This document shows positions 58,400 to 64,000 of a DNA stretch of 64,000 bases, piece by piece. The notes under the pieces are model-generated. The model was given only the letters and a program-made list of their open reading frames with translations, did no database searches and was not told the DNA's origin. The position numbers were made by a program, and so were the translations under genes. Every line of letters starts with the position of its first letter. Positions within the stretch are counted from its first letter, which is position 1. This DNA comes from Salinicoccus halitifaciens (GTDB taxonomy: Bacteria; Bacillota; Bacilli; Staphylococcales; Salinicoccaceae), in the NCBI RefSeq assembly GCF_021026095.1, contig NZ_JAJNCU010000001.1, positions 620,001-684,000 of the forward strand. Direction: 5' to 3'.

Positions 58400-58484
58400 A
58401 GTGCCCTCTCCCCCTAACACTCCCAATCATATCAAAAAAGCTGCCCCAGTTGGATGGCTTAATCTAATTTAGGAGGACACATTC

Positions 58485-58724
58485 ATGCTGGAATCTGTCG
58501 AGAGGATGAAGTGCATATACCACAACGTTTTACCTGCAATTCTACAGACCGGGGGTGAATCGCATTATGAAACTCTAATATTTCAAGTTTATCTAGTCTT
58601 TCAAGAACATGTATATCTCTTTGGCAAGTTAAGGGACGAGCTACGGACATACAGCAATTATAATCTCAAACTATCAATGTGTCTTTTCGTGTCTTTTCAT
58701 GTCTTTTCATTTAATCGGAGATAA
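58485..58724 (+). other. Doubtful small open frame, possible remnant
   Basis: A 79-codon frame with a very strong ribosome site (TTAGGAGG, 8 nt before ATG 58485) but an unusual peptide that ends in a decamer repeat (58680-58709). The upstream GCTGCCCCAGTTGGA at 58441 resembles an IS3-family terminal repeat, about 45 bp before the ATG, as in an IS3 left end. No transposase follows. It could be a decayed insertion end or a young orphan. Confidence 0.3.
58680..58709 (+). repeat. Three tandem decamers
   Basis: TGTCTTTTCG then twice TGTCTTTTCA, head to tail without gaps. Confidence 0.85.
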
Positions 58725-58802
58725 AAGGCTACTTTATATAGTAATCAATGATATCACCCCCTTTTTCTTTGTTATACTCTCATTAGGAAGGTGGTGTGAG
58801 CA

Positions 58803-59036
58803 ATGCATTTAAAACAATACAGCAAATCTCAAATAACCAAAGCAACCAAAAAGCTGGAAAGCATCAATAAAACCCCATGCTGTGAAACCCCGGATAAAGA
58901 AGTGATGCCGGAGATCACACAGCTGATCGCAAAGACCGACCAATCACAAATCATCGGTATGGATATGATGACGATAAAATGTAATCACTGCGGTCTGGTT
59001 GAGCAATATGACCCTGTGATCCTTGGGGCCGAATAA
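58803..59036 (+). CDS. Small CxxC protein
   Basis: 77 residues. A basic N-terminus, then CCETP and a CNHCG pair near residues 61-65, so a metal site is possible with the earlier cysteine pair (residues 27-28). GGAAGGTGG precedes the ATG. No known family; a small zinc-ribbon-like protein is the best guess. Confidence 0.65.
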   Translation: MHLKQYSKSQITKATKKLESINKTPCCETPDKEVMPEITQLIAKTDQSQIIGMDMMTIKCNHCGLVEQYDPVILGAE

Positions 59037-59153
59037 CTGAATGACTGATATTAGAAGTTACAGGTGTGACTTCTTCATTTATATTTGATTTTTTCAAACT
59101 CTGGTAAATTTTTATTTATCAGGGTTTTTCTTTTTGTGAGCTTAAGCTTTTTA

Positions 59154-59342
59154 TTATTCTATGATTGTATGTTTGATATTGTATTGCAACAGTACATGCG
59201 TCACTGCGCCTTCATCTGTACTGATGTTCGTCTCTTCCACATGGACATCGTAGCCGCATTCAGAAATATTATACTCCCCTGCTTCAATTTTCCCGATTAA
59301 TGATTTCAGTTCCTCGACTGCTTTCTTTTCCAATTCATCCAT
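59154..59342 (-). CDS. Small acidic protein, unknown
   Basis: 62 residues, acidic (ELEKKAVEELKSLIGKIEAGEY), no membrane segment. AGGAG lies 7 nt before ATG 59342, which is the main reason to accept it. It ends in antisense AT-rich sequence. Function unknown. Confidence 0.6.
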   Translation of the reverse strand: MDELEKKAVEELKSLIGKIEAGEYNISECGYDVHVEETNISTDEGAVTHVLLQYNIKHTIIE

Positions 59343-59379
59343 ATAGTCACTCCTAAATTAATTGCGATCCAATTGACGG

Positions 59380-59636
59380 ACGAGCCTAACTGTAAAAATT
59401 TCGTTTATGCTCGTATTTCCAACAAGAAAAACGAGCATGTCTCGCCGAAATCCAGAGATACTCGAATTTCCCCTCTCGGAAACGAGCAACTCTTACATAT
59501 TGTCATGGATGCTCGTATTCAGCCTGTTAAAAACGAGTATAACAGCCATATACACAGAGTTGCTCGGATTCACAATAAGAAAAACGAGCATATCCCCTCA
59601 AAACTTGAATATGCTCGTCCCCTGCCTCACCACGAG
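59380..59636. repeat. Phased 51-bp tandem repeat array
   Basis: GCTCG (ACTCG in the second unit) recurs at 59409, 59460, 59511, 59562 and 59613, each exactly 51 bp apart. ACGAG recurs at 59380, 59431, 59482, 59533 and 59584, also exactly 51 bp apart, with one more at 59632. Each unit is an inverted repeat (GCTCGTATT ... AAAAACGAGC) with a variable middle and a more variable 29-nt linker. Because 51 is a multiple of three, two plus-strand frames stay open with 17-residue repeats, but no ribosome site is seen. This accounts for most of the 355-bp gap between flanking genes. Confidence 0.85.
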
Positions 59637-59646
59637 CCCGCCGCCA

Positions 59647-59686
59647 TAGAAAAAAGCCGCCGAAATTTTACATTCCAGCGGCCTTC
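59647..59686 (-). terminator. Probable terminator of the CsbD gene
   Basis: Minus-strand AAGGCCGC and GCGGCTT arms with one bulge and a 16-nt loop, then TTTTTT. Confidence 0.55.
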
Positions 59687-59697
59687 AATCATTTCCA

Positions 59698-59892
59698 TTA
59701 CTTTTTATCACCTTTGGTGAATTTATCGATTGTTTCGTTCGTCTTGTTCTTGGCTTTATCCACGAATTCTTTCGCTTTACCGGCGTTTTTATCTTTCTTG
59801 CCTTCGGATTCCATATCCTTATCACCTGTCGCGTTGCCGATCGTTTCTTTTATATTGCCTTTTTGCTGATCGAATTTGCTGTCTTCTGCCAT
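59698..59892 (-). CDS. CsbD-like stress protein
   Basis: 64-residue hydrophilic protein of the CsbD family ([16 protein letters not shown] motif, then lysine/aspartate-rich helical tail). In B. subtilis csbD is SigB dependent and is induced by stress and phosphate starvation; the biochemical role is unknown. ATG 59892 has AGGGG upstream. A SigB-like promoter lies 33-58 bp upstream. Confidence 0.88.
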   Translation of the reverse strand: MAEDSKFDQQKGNIKETIGNATGDKDMESEGKKDKNAGKAKEFVDKAKNKTNETIDKFTKGDKK

Positions 59893-59924
59893 ATTATACA
59901 CCCCTCTGTTTAAGTTAAGTATCA

Positions 59925-59950
59925 ATACCACCAATCAGAGGGGATGAAAC
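59925..59950 (-). promoter_or_regulatory. Candidate SigB promoter of the CsbD gene
   Basis: Minus strand GTTTCA (59945-59950), 14-bp spacer, TGGTAT (59925-59930); each hexamer one base from GTTTAA / GGGTAT. The element starts 3 bp from the end of the acetyltransferase gene. Confidence 0.65.
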
Positions 59951-59952
59951 AT

Positions 59953-60495
59953 TCAGTACGGCCATTCGCTCTTCAGCATGCGGTACAGTATGCAGTCGTG
60001 GTAGTGATCATACAGGAATTCGTATTCCTTCATGGTGCCTTCCGGGGTGAAGCCGAGGGCCTCGGGCAGTTTCCGGCTCCTCAGGTTCTTCTCACCGCAG
60101 ATGATTTCAATGCGGTTCAGCCCGACTTCCTTGAAGCCGTAGTCCGTGAGCCCCTTCACCGTCTTCATCATCAGGCCTTTGCCTTCATATTCCTGCGCGA
60201 GCCAGTAGCCGATTTGTGCGCGCCTCGAGTTCGGTTCGATGGTCGTGAATCCGCACATGCCAATGAACTCGTCATGATAAAACAGCCCGAGTTCCATCCC
60301 CGTCCCCATTTCAATATTCTGCTGCCATGATTTGATCACTGACAGGTAACTGTGCGGCGATTTCGTGTAATCCAGCCACGGCAGCCATCTTTTCAAGAAC
60401 ACCCTGTTTTCATCCACCACATCATATATCTTCTTGCGGTCCCTTTGATGAATCTCCCTCAGTTCGAGATCATCATCTATTCTTATCCTTATCAT
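59953..60495 (-). CDS. GNAT acetyltransferase (RimJ/RimL-like)
   Basis: 180-residue acetyl-CoA-dependent N-acetyltransferase. DLELREIHQRD at the N-terminus, the acetyl-CoA-binding region IGYWLAQEYEGKGLMMKTVKGLTDYGF (about 95-121) and the end motif RKLPEALGFTPEGTMKEYEFLYDHYHDCILYRML are typical of RimL-type ribosomal/serine acetyltransferases. Substrate unknown. Confidence 0.88.
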   Translation of the reverse strand: MIRIRIDDDLELREIHQRDRKKIYDVVDENRVFLKRWLPWLDYTKSPHSYLSVIKSWQQNIEMGTGMELGLFYHDEFIGMCGFTTIEPNSRRAQIGYWLAQEYEGKGLMMKTVKGLTDYGFKEVGLNRIEIICGEKNLRSRKLPEALGFTPEGTMKEYEFLYDHYHDCILYRMLKSEWPY

Positions 60496-60511
60496 TGCCT
60501 CACTTACTTTC

Positions 60512-60892
60512 TTATGATGAAATAATTCTTTTTCTCACCGTCGGATTGATTTCGCAGGAATCTCCCCTGTTCACACGGTACCTGTTTCGTGCGATGAAAT
60601 CATACAGGCGGTTCCTGAAGCAGACCGGCACGGCTTTGAAGATGCTGAAGGCTTTAAAACCGACCGCATCGTTCATCACTTCGATGACCGCATTGCTTTT
60701 CATATATAAATCATCCGAATAATACACTACAGAATCGATTTCTTCTGGTAGAATATCATCAAGTTCTTTTATGGACGCAAAATAAATCCGCTCTTTTTTA
60801 TCAAGCCTGACGATTGTTTTCGCAAACGTGTTGCACATTATGCAGTCGTCATCAAAATATAAAATATTGATAATAACACCCCTCAATCTCAA
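60512..60892 (-). CDS. DCC-family thiol-disulfide oxidoreductase-like protein
   Basis: Up to 126 residues with the DCC signature: YFDDDCIMC near the N-terminus, the hydrophobic centre and YDFIARNRY. The fold is thioredoxin-like; functions are not well defined. The start is uncertain: there is no ATG in frame, TTG at 60892 or 60886 precedes the GAGGGG ribosome-like sequence, and family members start close to the DDDC motif, implying ATT or ATC usage or a sequence change. 16 bp before the acetyltransferase gene. Confidence 0.75.
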   Translation of the reverse strand: MRLRGVIINILYFDDDCIMCNTFAKTIVRLDKKERIYFASIKELDDILPEEIDSVVYYSDDLYMKSNAVIEVMNDAVGFKAFSIFKAVPVCFRNRLYDFIARNRYRVNRGDSCEINPTVRKRIISS

Positions 60893-60909
60893 AGTTAGCA
60901 GGTGATTTC

Positions 60910-61143
60910 ATGAACCAGTCCATCCGTATTTTCCTGTCGACATATTTCATTTTCATTGCGCTGCTTTATCTCGCAATGCGTTACAGCACATTCAGCATGA
61001 ACCCGATCCTGTATACACTCATGGCCTCACTGCTCATCATTGCAGTGATTATACTTTATGTGAAAGGTCAAATCGAGCCCGACATCTTCACGGTGAGCAT
61101 CGTCGTCCTGCCGGTATTGATGATGCTCAGCCTCGCCGTATAA
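60910..61143 (+). CDS. Small three-helix membrane protein
   Basis: 77 residues with three hydrophobic helices (about 8-24, 32-51, 59-77). AGGTGATTTC precedes the ATG. No family recognised. Divergent from the DCC gene. Confidence 0.65.
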   Translation: MNQSIRIFLSTYFIFIALLYLAMRYSTFSMNPILYTLMASLLIIAVIILYVKGQIEPDIFTVSIVVLPVLMMLSLAV

Positions 61144-61151
61144 TAAAAGAA

Positions 61152-61175
61152 GGAAAATAACATGGTGTTATTTCC
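61152..61175 (-). terminator. Probable terminator of the murI operon
   Basis: GGAAATAACA / TGTTATTTTCC stem with one bulge, T-rich on the minus side, 10 bp after the phosphoesterase stop. Confidence 0.55.
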
Positions 61176-61185
61176 CCTCCCGGTT

Positions 61186-61674
61186 TCACAGTTCCAGAAG
61201 ATTGACTTCTTCGAACTTCTCGTGTTCCCTGTTGTAGAATTCAACCCTGTCATCAGCAGTGTCCAGTACGCAGTAGCTCGCTTCCCACTCGCCCTTCGGC
61301 TTTGAGATGCTGCCGGGGTTGATGCAGTAGACGCCGTTGATGTTTTCGGCGAGGGCGATATGCGAATGGCCGTAAAGAGCATATTTCGCCTTGAATTCCA
61401 GCGCACGCTCGCTCAGCACTTCCCTGTCCGGCTTGATGTTGTAGAGGTGACCGTGGGTCAGGAAGATGTTCGTATCCTCATCAAAGGACTCGACGGGGAA
61501 TCTGCTGTCATTGTCCACATTGCCGCGCACTGTATTGAAATCCTTCAGTTCTTCATTTTCATAAGTGAATTCGCTGTCACCCAGGTGGATGTTCAAGTCG
61601 CCGCCATTATGGTCCAATGCACTTTTAACGATGCCTTCTTCTCCATGATTGTCACTGACGATTAAGACTCTCAT
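61186..61674 (-). CDS. YfcE/MJ0936-type metallophosphoesterase (YsnB-like)
   Basis: 162-residue dinuclear-metal phosphodiesterase. Metal motifs: VSDNHG near 8, LGDSEF near 33 (GD box), RGNVDN near 51, THGH near 74 and GHSHIA near 101. Substrate not known. ATG 61674 has AAAGGAG 7 nt upstream; ATG 61680 abuts it. 12 bp after rdgB, the same order as racE-...-ysnB in B. subtilis. Confidence 0.9.
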   Translation of the reverse strand: MRVLIVSDNHGEEGIVKSALDHNGGDLNIHLGDSEFTYENEELKDFNTVRGNVDNDSRFPVESFDEDTNIFLTHGHLYNIKPDREVLSERALEFKAKYALYGHSHIALAENINGVYCINPGSISKPKGEWEASYCVLDTADDRVEFYNREHEKFEEVNLLEL

Positions 61675-61686
61675 TGACATTCTCCT

Positions 61687-62283
61687 TTAATATGAAGTTA
61701 ATTTTTCAAAGACTTCCTCATCATTCATCAATTGCTTCAAAGCCTTGCTTCTATGACTGATTTCCCCTTTTTCCTCACTGTTAATCATTCCGAGGTGGAT
61801 GCCCTCATCCGTCCTGAACAAAGGATCGTAGCCGAAACCTTCCGTCCCGTGGGGTTCTTCGAGGATCTCCCCGCTCAATATACCCGTGTAAGTCCTTGTT
61901 TCCTCACCGGGTATGCTGAGTGCGATGACACATGTGAAGTGTGCTTTCCTGTTTGTCTCACCGGCCATCTCTTTAAGCAGCTTTTCATTATTTTCTGCAT
62001 CCGTCGCATACTCACCCGCATACCTTGCCGAATAAATACCCGGTGCCCCGTTAAGTGCATCAACCGACAGGCCGGAGTCGTCGCTGATGACGGGCAGTCC
62101 GAGCGCCTGTGACGCCGCCTCGGATTTCAGAACGGCATTGCCGCTGAAAGTATCCGCCGTTTCATCCACTTCAAAATCCGGTATGAGTGTTTTTATGCCG
62201 ACCACTTCATAACCTTTGAATACGGCCTTGAAGTCGTTGATTTTTCCTGCATTCCCTGTTGCGATAACAATTTTCCCTGTCAT
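61687..62283 (-). CDS. rdgB: XTP/dITP diphosphatase (RdgB/HAM1)
   Basis: House-cleaning pyrophosphatase removing dITP/XTP, 198 residues. IATGNAGKINDF at the N-terminus, DDSGLSVDALNGAPGIYSARYAG near 69, and EGFGYDPLF near 149. 2 bp after murI. Confidence 0.95.
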   Translation of the reverse strand: MTGKIVIATGNAGKINDFKAVFKGYEVVGIKTLIPDFEVDETADTFSGNAVLKSEAASQALGLPVISDDSGLSVDALNGAPGIYSARYAGEYATDAENNEKLLKEMAGETNRKAHFTCVIALSIPGEETRTYTGILSGEILEEPHGTEGFGYDPLFRTDEGIHLGMINSEEKGEISHRSKALKQLMNDEEVFEKLTSY

Positions 62284-62285
62284 AT

Positions 62286-63089
62286 CTACACCTTCAATTC
62301 TATTTCTTTCATGTCATACTTCAATTCAGGCAGCCAGTCCCGCAGGATATACTTGAAACGGCTGCTGTCCCCGTTGATCAATATCGTATGCGTCACCTCA
62401 CCGGCAGGCGGCCTGAGGATCTTCTGGTAGTTCAGCATCGAACTCACCTCACGTGCCGTTTCATACCCGGAATCTATGACCGCTTTCCTGCCCTCAAAAT
62501 ACCGTCTGATGCTTTCTTTCAGCAGGGGATAATGCGTACAGCCCAATATCACAGTATCCGCATCACTGTGCATATGGGCTTTCAGTGCCTGATGGATGAC
62601 GATGCCGGTGACGATATCATCCTTGTAGCGCAATTCCTCCACCAGGGGAACAAAGGCCGGGCATGCCTGGCTGGTCACTTCGAAATTCTGGTTCAGCCTC
62701 ATGATTGCGTCCGGATACGCATTGGATTTGACGGTGCCTGAAGTCGCAAGGACAAGCACTTTCCCATTGCGGCTGTGCTGGATGGCACTCCTTGCGCCGG
62801 GGCCGATCACGCCGATGACCGGTATTTCCAGTCTTTCCCTTAATATCTCCAGGGCGGCTGCCGTTGCCGTATTACAGGCGATGACAAGCATTTTGATGTC
62901 TTTTGCCACCAGATATTCCGCCACCTGGATGGTGTATGCCCTCACCGTCTCCAGGTCCTTTTCGCCATAGGGACATCTTGAAATGTCCCCGAAGTACAAA
63001 ATCCGTTCGTTCGGCAGCTGCCGCGTGATCTCCCTAACGACGGTCATTCCCCCGACCCCTGAATCCATCACTCCGATCGGCCTATCCAT
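62286..63089 (-). CDS. murI: Glutamate racemase
   Basis: Cofactor-independent racemase supplying D-glutamate for peptidoglycan, 267 residues. The two catalytic cysteines lie in VIACNTATAAAL (near 73) and LGCTHYPLL (near 184); the first substrate loop is GVMDSGVGGMTV. ATG 63089 overlaps the MarR stop by 8 nt. Confidence 0.95.
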   Translation of the reverse strand: MDRPIGVMDSGVGGMTVVREITRQLPNERILYFGDISRCPYGEKDLETVRAYTIQVAEYLVAKDIKMLVIACNTATAAALEILRERLEIPVIGVIGPGARSAIQHSRNGKVLVLATSGTVKSNAYPDAIMRLNQNFEVTSQACPAFVPLVEELRYKDDIVTGIVIHQALKAHMHSDADTVILGCTHYPLLKESIRRYFEGRKAVIDSGYETAREVSSMLNYQKILRPPAGEVTHTILINGDSSRFKYILRDWLPELKYDMKEIELKV

Positions 63090-63525
63090 GCGTCCTCTTT
63101 TCACTTTCCCGCAGGATGGACTCGAGCAATTCCGGAAGCAGTTCCATCTCATCCTTATCCAGATGTGCAGTGATATCACGTATATAGGAAATGCGCTTAT
63201 CGATCACTTTACGTATGACCTCTTTGCCTTTCGGCTCCATCTTGACCAGCACAAGGCGCTTGTCTTTCTCGGATTTATAGCGTTTGACGAGATTCTGGTT
63301 TTCGAGTTTGTCAACGATGTCGGTGGTTGTGGAATGGGCCAGATACATCCTGCTGGACAGTTCCCCGATCGTAATGCCTTCCTTGTCACCGACCCACTGC
63401 AGCGCGACAAACTGGGGCGGGGATATTTCGTATTCATTCAATATTTCACGGCCATGAGCTCTCACGTGCACTGAAATATACCTGATAGATTTTTCTATGG
63501 AAATGATCAAATCTTTATCTGCCAT
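63082..63525 (-). CDS. MarR-family transcriptional regulator (YsmB-like)
   Basis: 147-residue winged helix-turn-helix repressor type. The recognition part ITIGELSSRMYLAHSTTTDIVDKLENQNLVKRYKSEKDKR (about 48-88) contains the wing DKR. In B. subtilis the MarR-like ysmB also lies directly before racE. Ligand and targets unknown; overlap with murI suggests cotranscription. Confidence 0.88.
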   Translation of the reverse strand: MADKDLIISIEKSIRYISVHVRAHGREILNEYEISPPQFVALQWVGDKEGITIGELSSRMYLAHSTTTDIVDKLENQNLVKRYKSEKDKRLVLVKMEPKGKEVIRKVIDKRISYIRDITAHLDKDEMELLPELLESILRESEKRTHG

Positions 63526-63583
63526 TCATTCCAGTCCTCACTCTGATTTTCTTTTAATTATATCTTAAATGGGCACAAAAAAA

Positions 63584-63608
63584 TAGGAAGAGCTGTACGC
63601 TCTTCCTA
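63584..63608 (-). terminator. Terminator of the sdh operon
   Basis: 10-bp stem TAGGAAGAGC / GCTCTTCCTA with a 5-nt loop and seven T on the minus strand, just after the sdhB stop. Confidence 0.88.
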
Positions 63609-63616
63609 AAATATGA

Positions 63617-64000
63617 TCAATCGACCTGGTGGTCACTTCCGAAGAATGATTTGAATGCATGGAAAGTCGTCTCTCTCTGCATCGCTGCGATAGAAGTGGT
63701 CAAAGGAATGCCCTGCGGACAAGCTTTAACACAGTTTTGTGCCATGCCGCACTCGGAAACTCCGCCGACACCCATCAGGGCTTCGAGGCGTTCGTGTTTG
63801 TTCATGCTGCCTGTCGGATGCAGGTTGAACAGTCTGACCTGGGAAATCGGTGCAGCACCGATGAACTTGGAACGGTCGTTGACGTTCGGGCAGACTTCCA
63901 GACATACGCCGCATGTCATGCATTTTGACAGTTCATAGGCTGTCTGGCGCTTTTTCTCAGGCATCCTCGGACCCGGTCCAAGATCGTAAGTACCATCGAT
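63617..64000 (-). CDS. sdhB: Succinate dehydrogenase iron-sulfur subunit, C-terminal part
   Basis: The last 127 residues of the about 270-residue SdhB; the N-terminal [2Fe-2S] domain lies beyond the window. Visible are the 4Fe-4S-type cysteines CMTCGVCLEVCPN and the CGMAQNCVKACPQGIPL cluster that ligate the 4Fe-4S and 3Fe-4S centres, and the PRMPEKKRQTAYELSKC lead-in. Part of complex II, passing electrons from succinate to menaquinone. It lies upstream of marR-murI as in B. subtilis. Confidence 0.95.
   Translation of the reverse strand: MDGTYDLGPGPRMPEKKRQTAYELSKCMTCGVCLEVCPNVNDRSKFIGAAPISQVRLFNLHPTGSMNKHERLEALMGVGGVSECGMAQNCVKACPQGIPLTTSIAAMQRETTFHAFKSFFGSDHQVD

Noticed and set aside
59380-59636. 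CRISPR array
   Set aside because: Only short half-sites are conserved, the repeats are inverted within each unit, the spacers are not independent, and no cas genes are nearby.
59373-59720. 115-codon protein with 17-residue repeats
   Set aside because: The frame is open only because the repeat period is a multiple of three; another plus-strand frame is open too, and no ribosome site is present.

Overview
The window is chromosomal DNA from a low-to-mid GC Gram-positive bacterium of the Staphylococcaceae. The strongest markers are close FemA and FemB homologues (pentaglycine-bridge enzymes), a staphylococcal-type lysine/diaminopimelate operon with its own alanine racemase, the plsY/parE/parC arrangement and a complete hemAXCDBL cluster. 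Base composition looks richer in G+C than Staphylococcus itself, and a membrane-anchored c-type cytochrome is present. This points to Salinicoccus, Jeotgalicoccus or a relative; the genus is an inference. Both ends are cut: the first gene (alr-like) lacks its C-terminus and the last (sdhB) lacks its N-terminus.

Layout. 1-5.7 kb: the asd-dapA-dapB-dapH-deacetylase-alr operon (minus strand) behind a promoter, a lysine riboswitch and a terminator. 5.7-17.5 kb: ABC-F ATPase, sirtuin-cvfB pair, DHA2 exporter, PepF, two small genes with SigB-like promoters, threonine-aldolase-like lyase, sodium:solute symporter, cytidine deaminase, tRNA-Val, and a GC-rich gene-poor stretch with RNA-like structure. 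17.8-21.8 kb: three consecutive FemABX transferases (femA, femB and a third divergent member). 21.8-28.3 kb: membrane protein, SOS-controlled Y-family polymerase, LytR-CpsA-Psr protein, DUF1002 protein, alanine/glycine symporter. 28.3-36.9 kb: parC-parE (with a LexA-like box), plsY, acnA, mscL. 36.9-39.9 kb: two divergent YfcC-type carriers. 39.9-45.9 kb: T-box valS-folC, AbrB-family membrane protein, cytochrome c. 45.9-57.2 kb: heme biosynthesis, ysxC, clpX, tig, a tig-linked helical protein and a NUDIX hydrolase. 57.4-61.2 kb: tRNA-Arg followed by an accessory-looking stretch of small or orphan genes, a phased 51-bp repeat array, a CsbD-like stress protein, an acetyltransferase and a DCC protein. 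61.2-64 kb: marR-murI-rdgB-phosphoesterase next to sdhB.

Functional themes are cell-wall precursor supply (DAP/lysine, D-alanine, D-glutamate) and wall assembly (Fem transferases, LCP); chromosome topology and the SOS response (parEC and the Y-family polymerase both carry LexA-type boxes); heme and respiration (hem cluster, cytochrome c, sdhB, aconitase); and a set of small genes with SigB-like promoters. From general knowledge of S. aureus, the gene order reads as three separate conserved blocks (about 1-36.9 kb, 39.9-57.2 kb and 61.2-64 kb) brought together here, with carriers or accessory genes at the two joints. No prophage, integrase, cas gene or complete insertion sequence was seen. The least explained elements are the 51-bp repeat array at 59.4 kb, the structured GC-rich segment at 16.9-17.1 kb and the orphan genes after tRNA-Arg.
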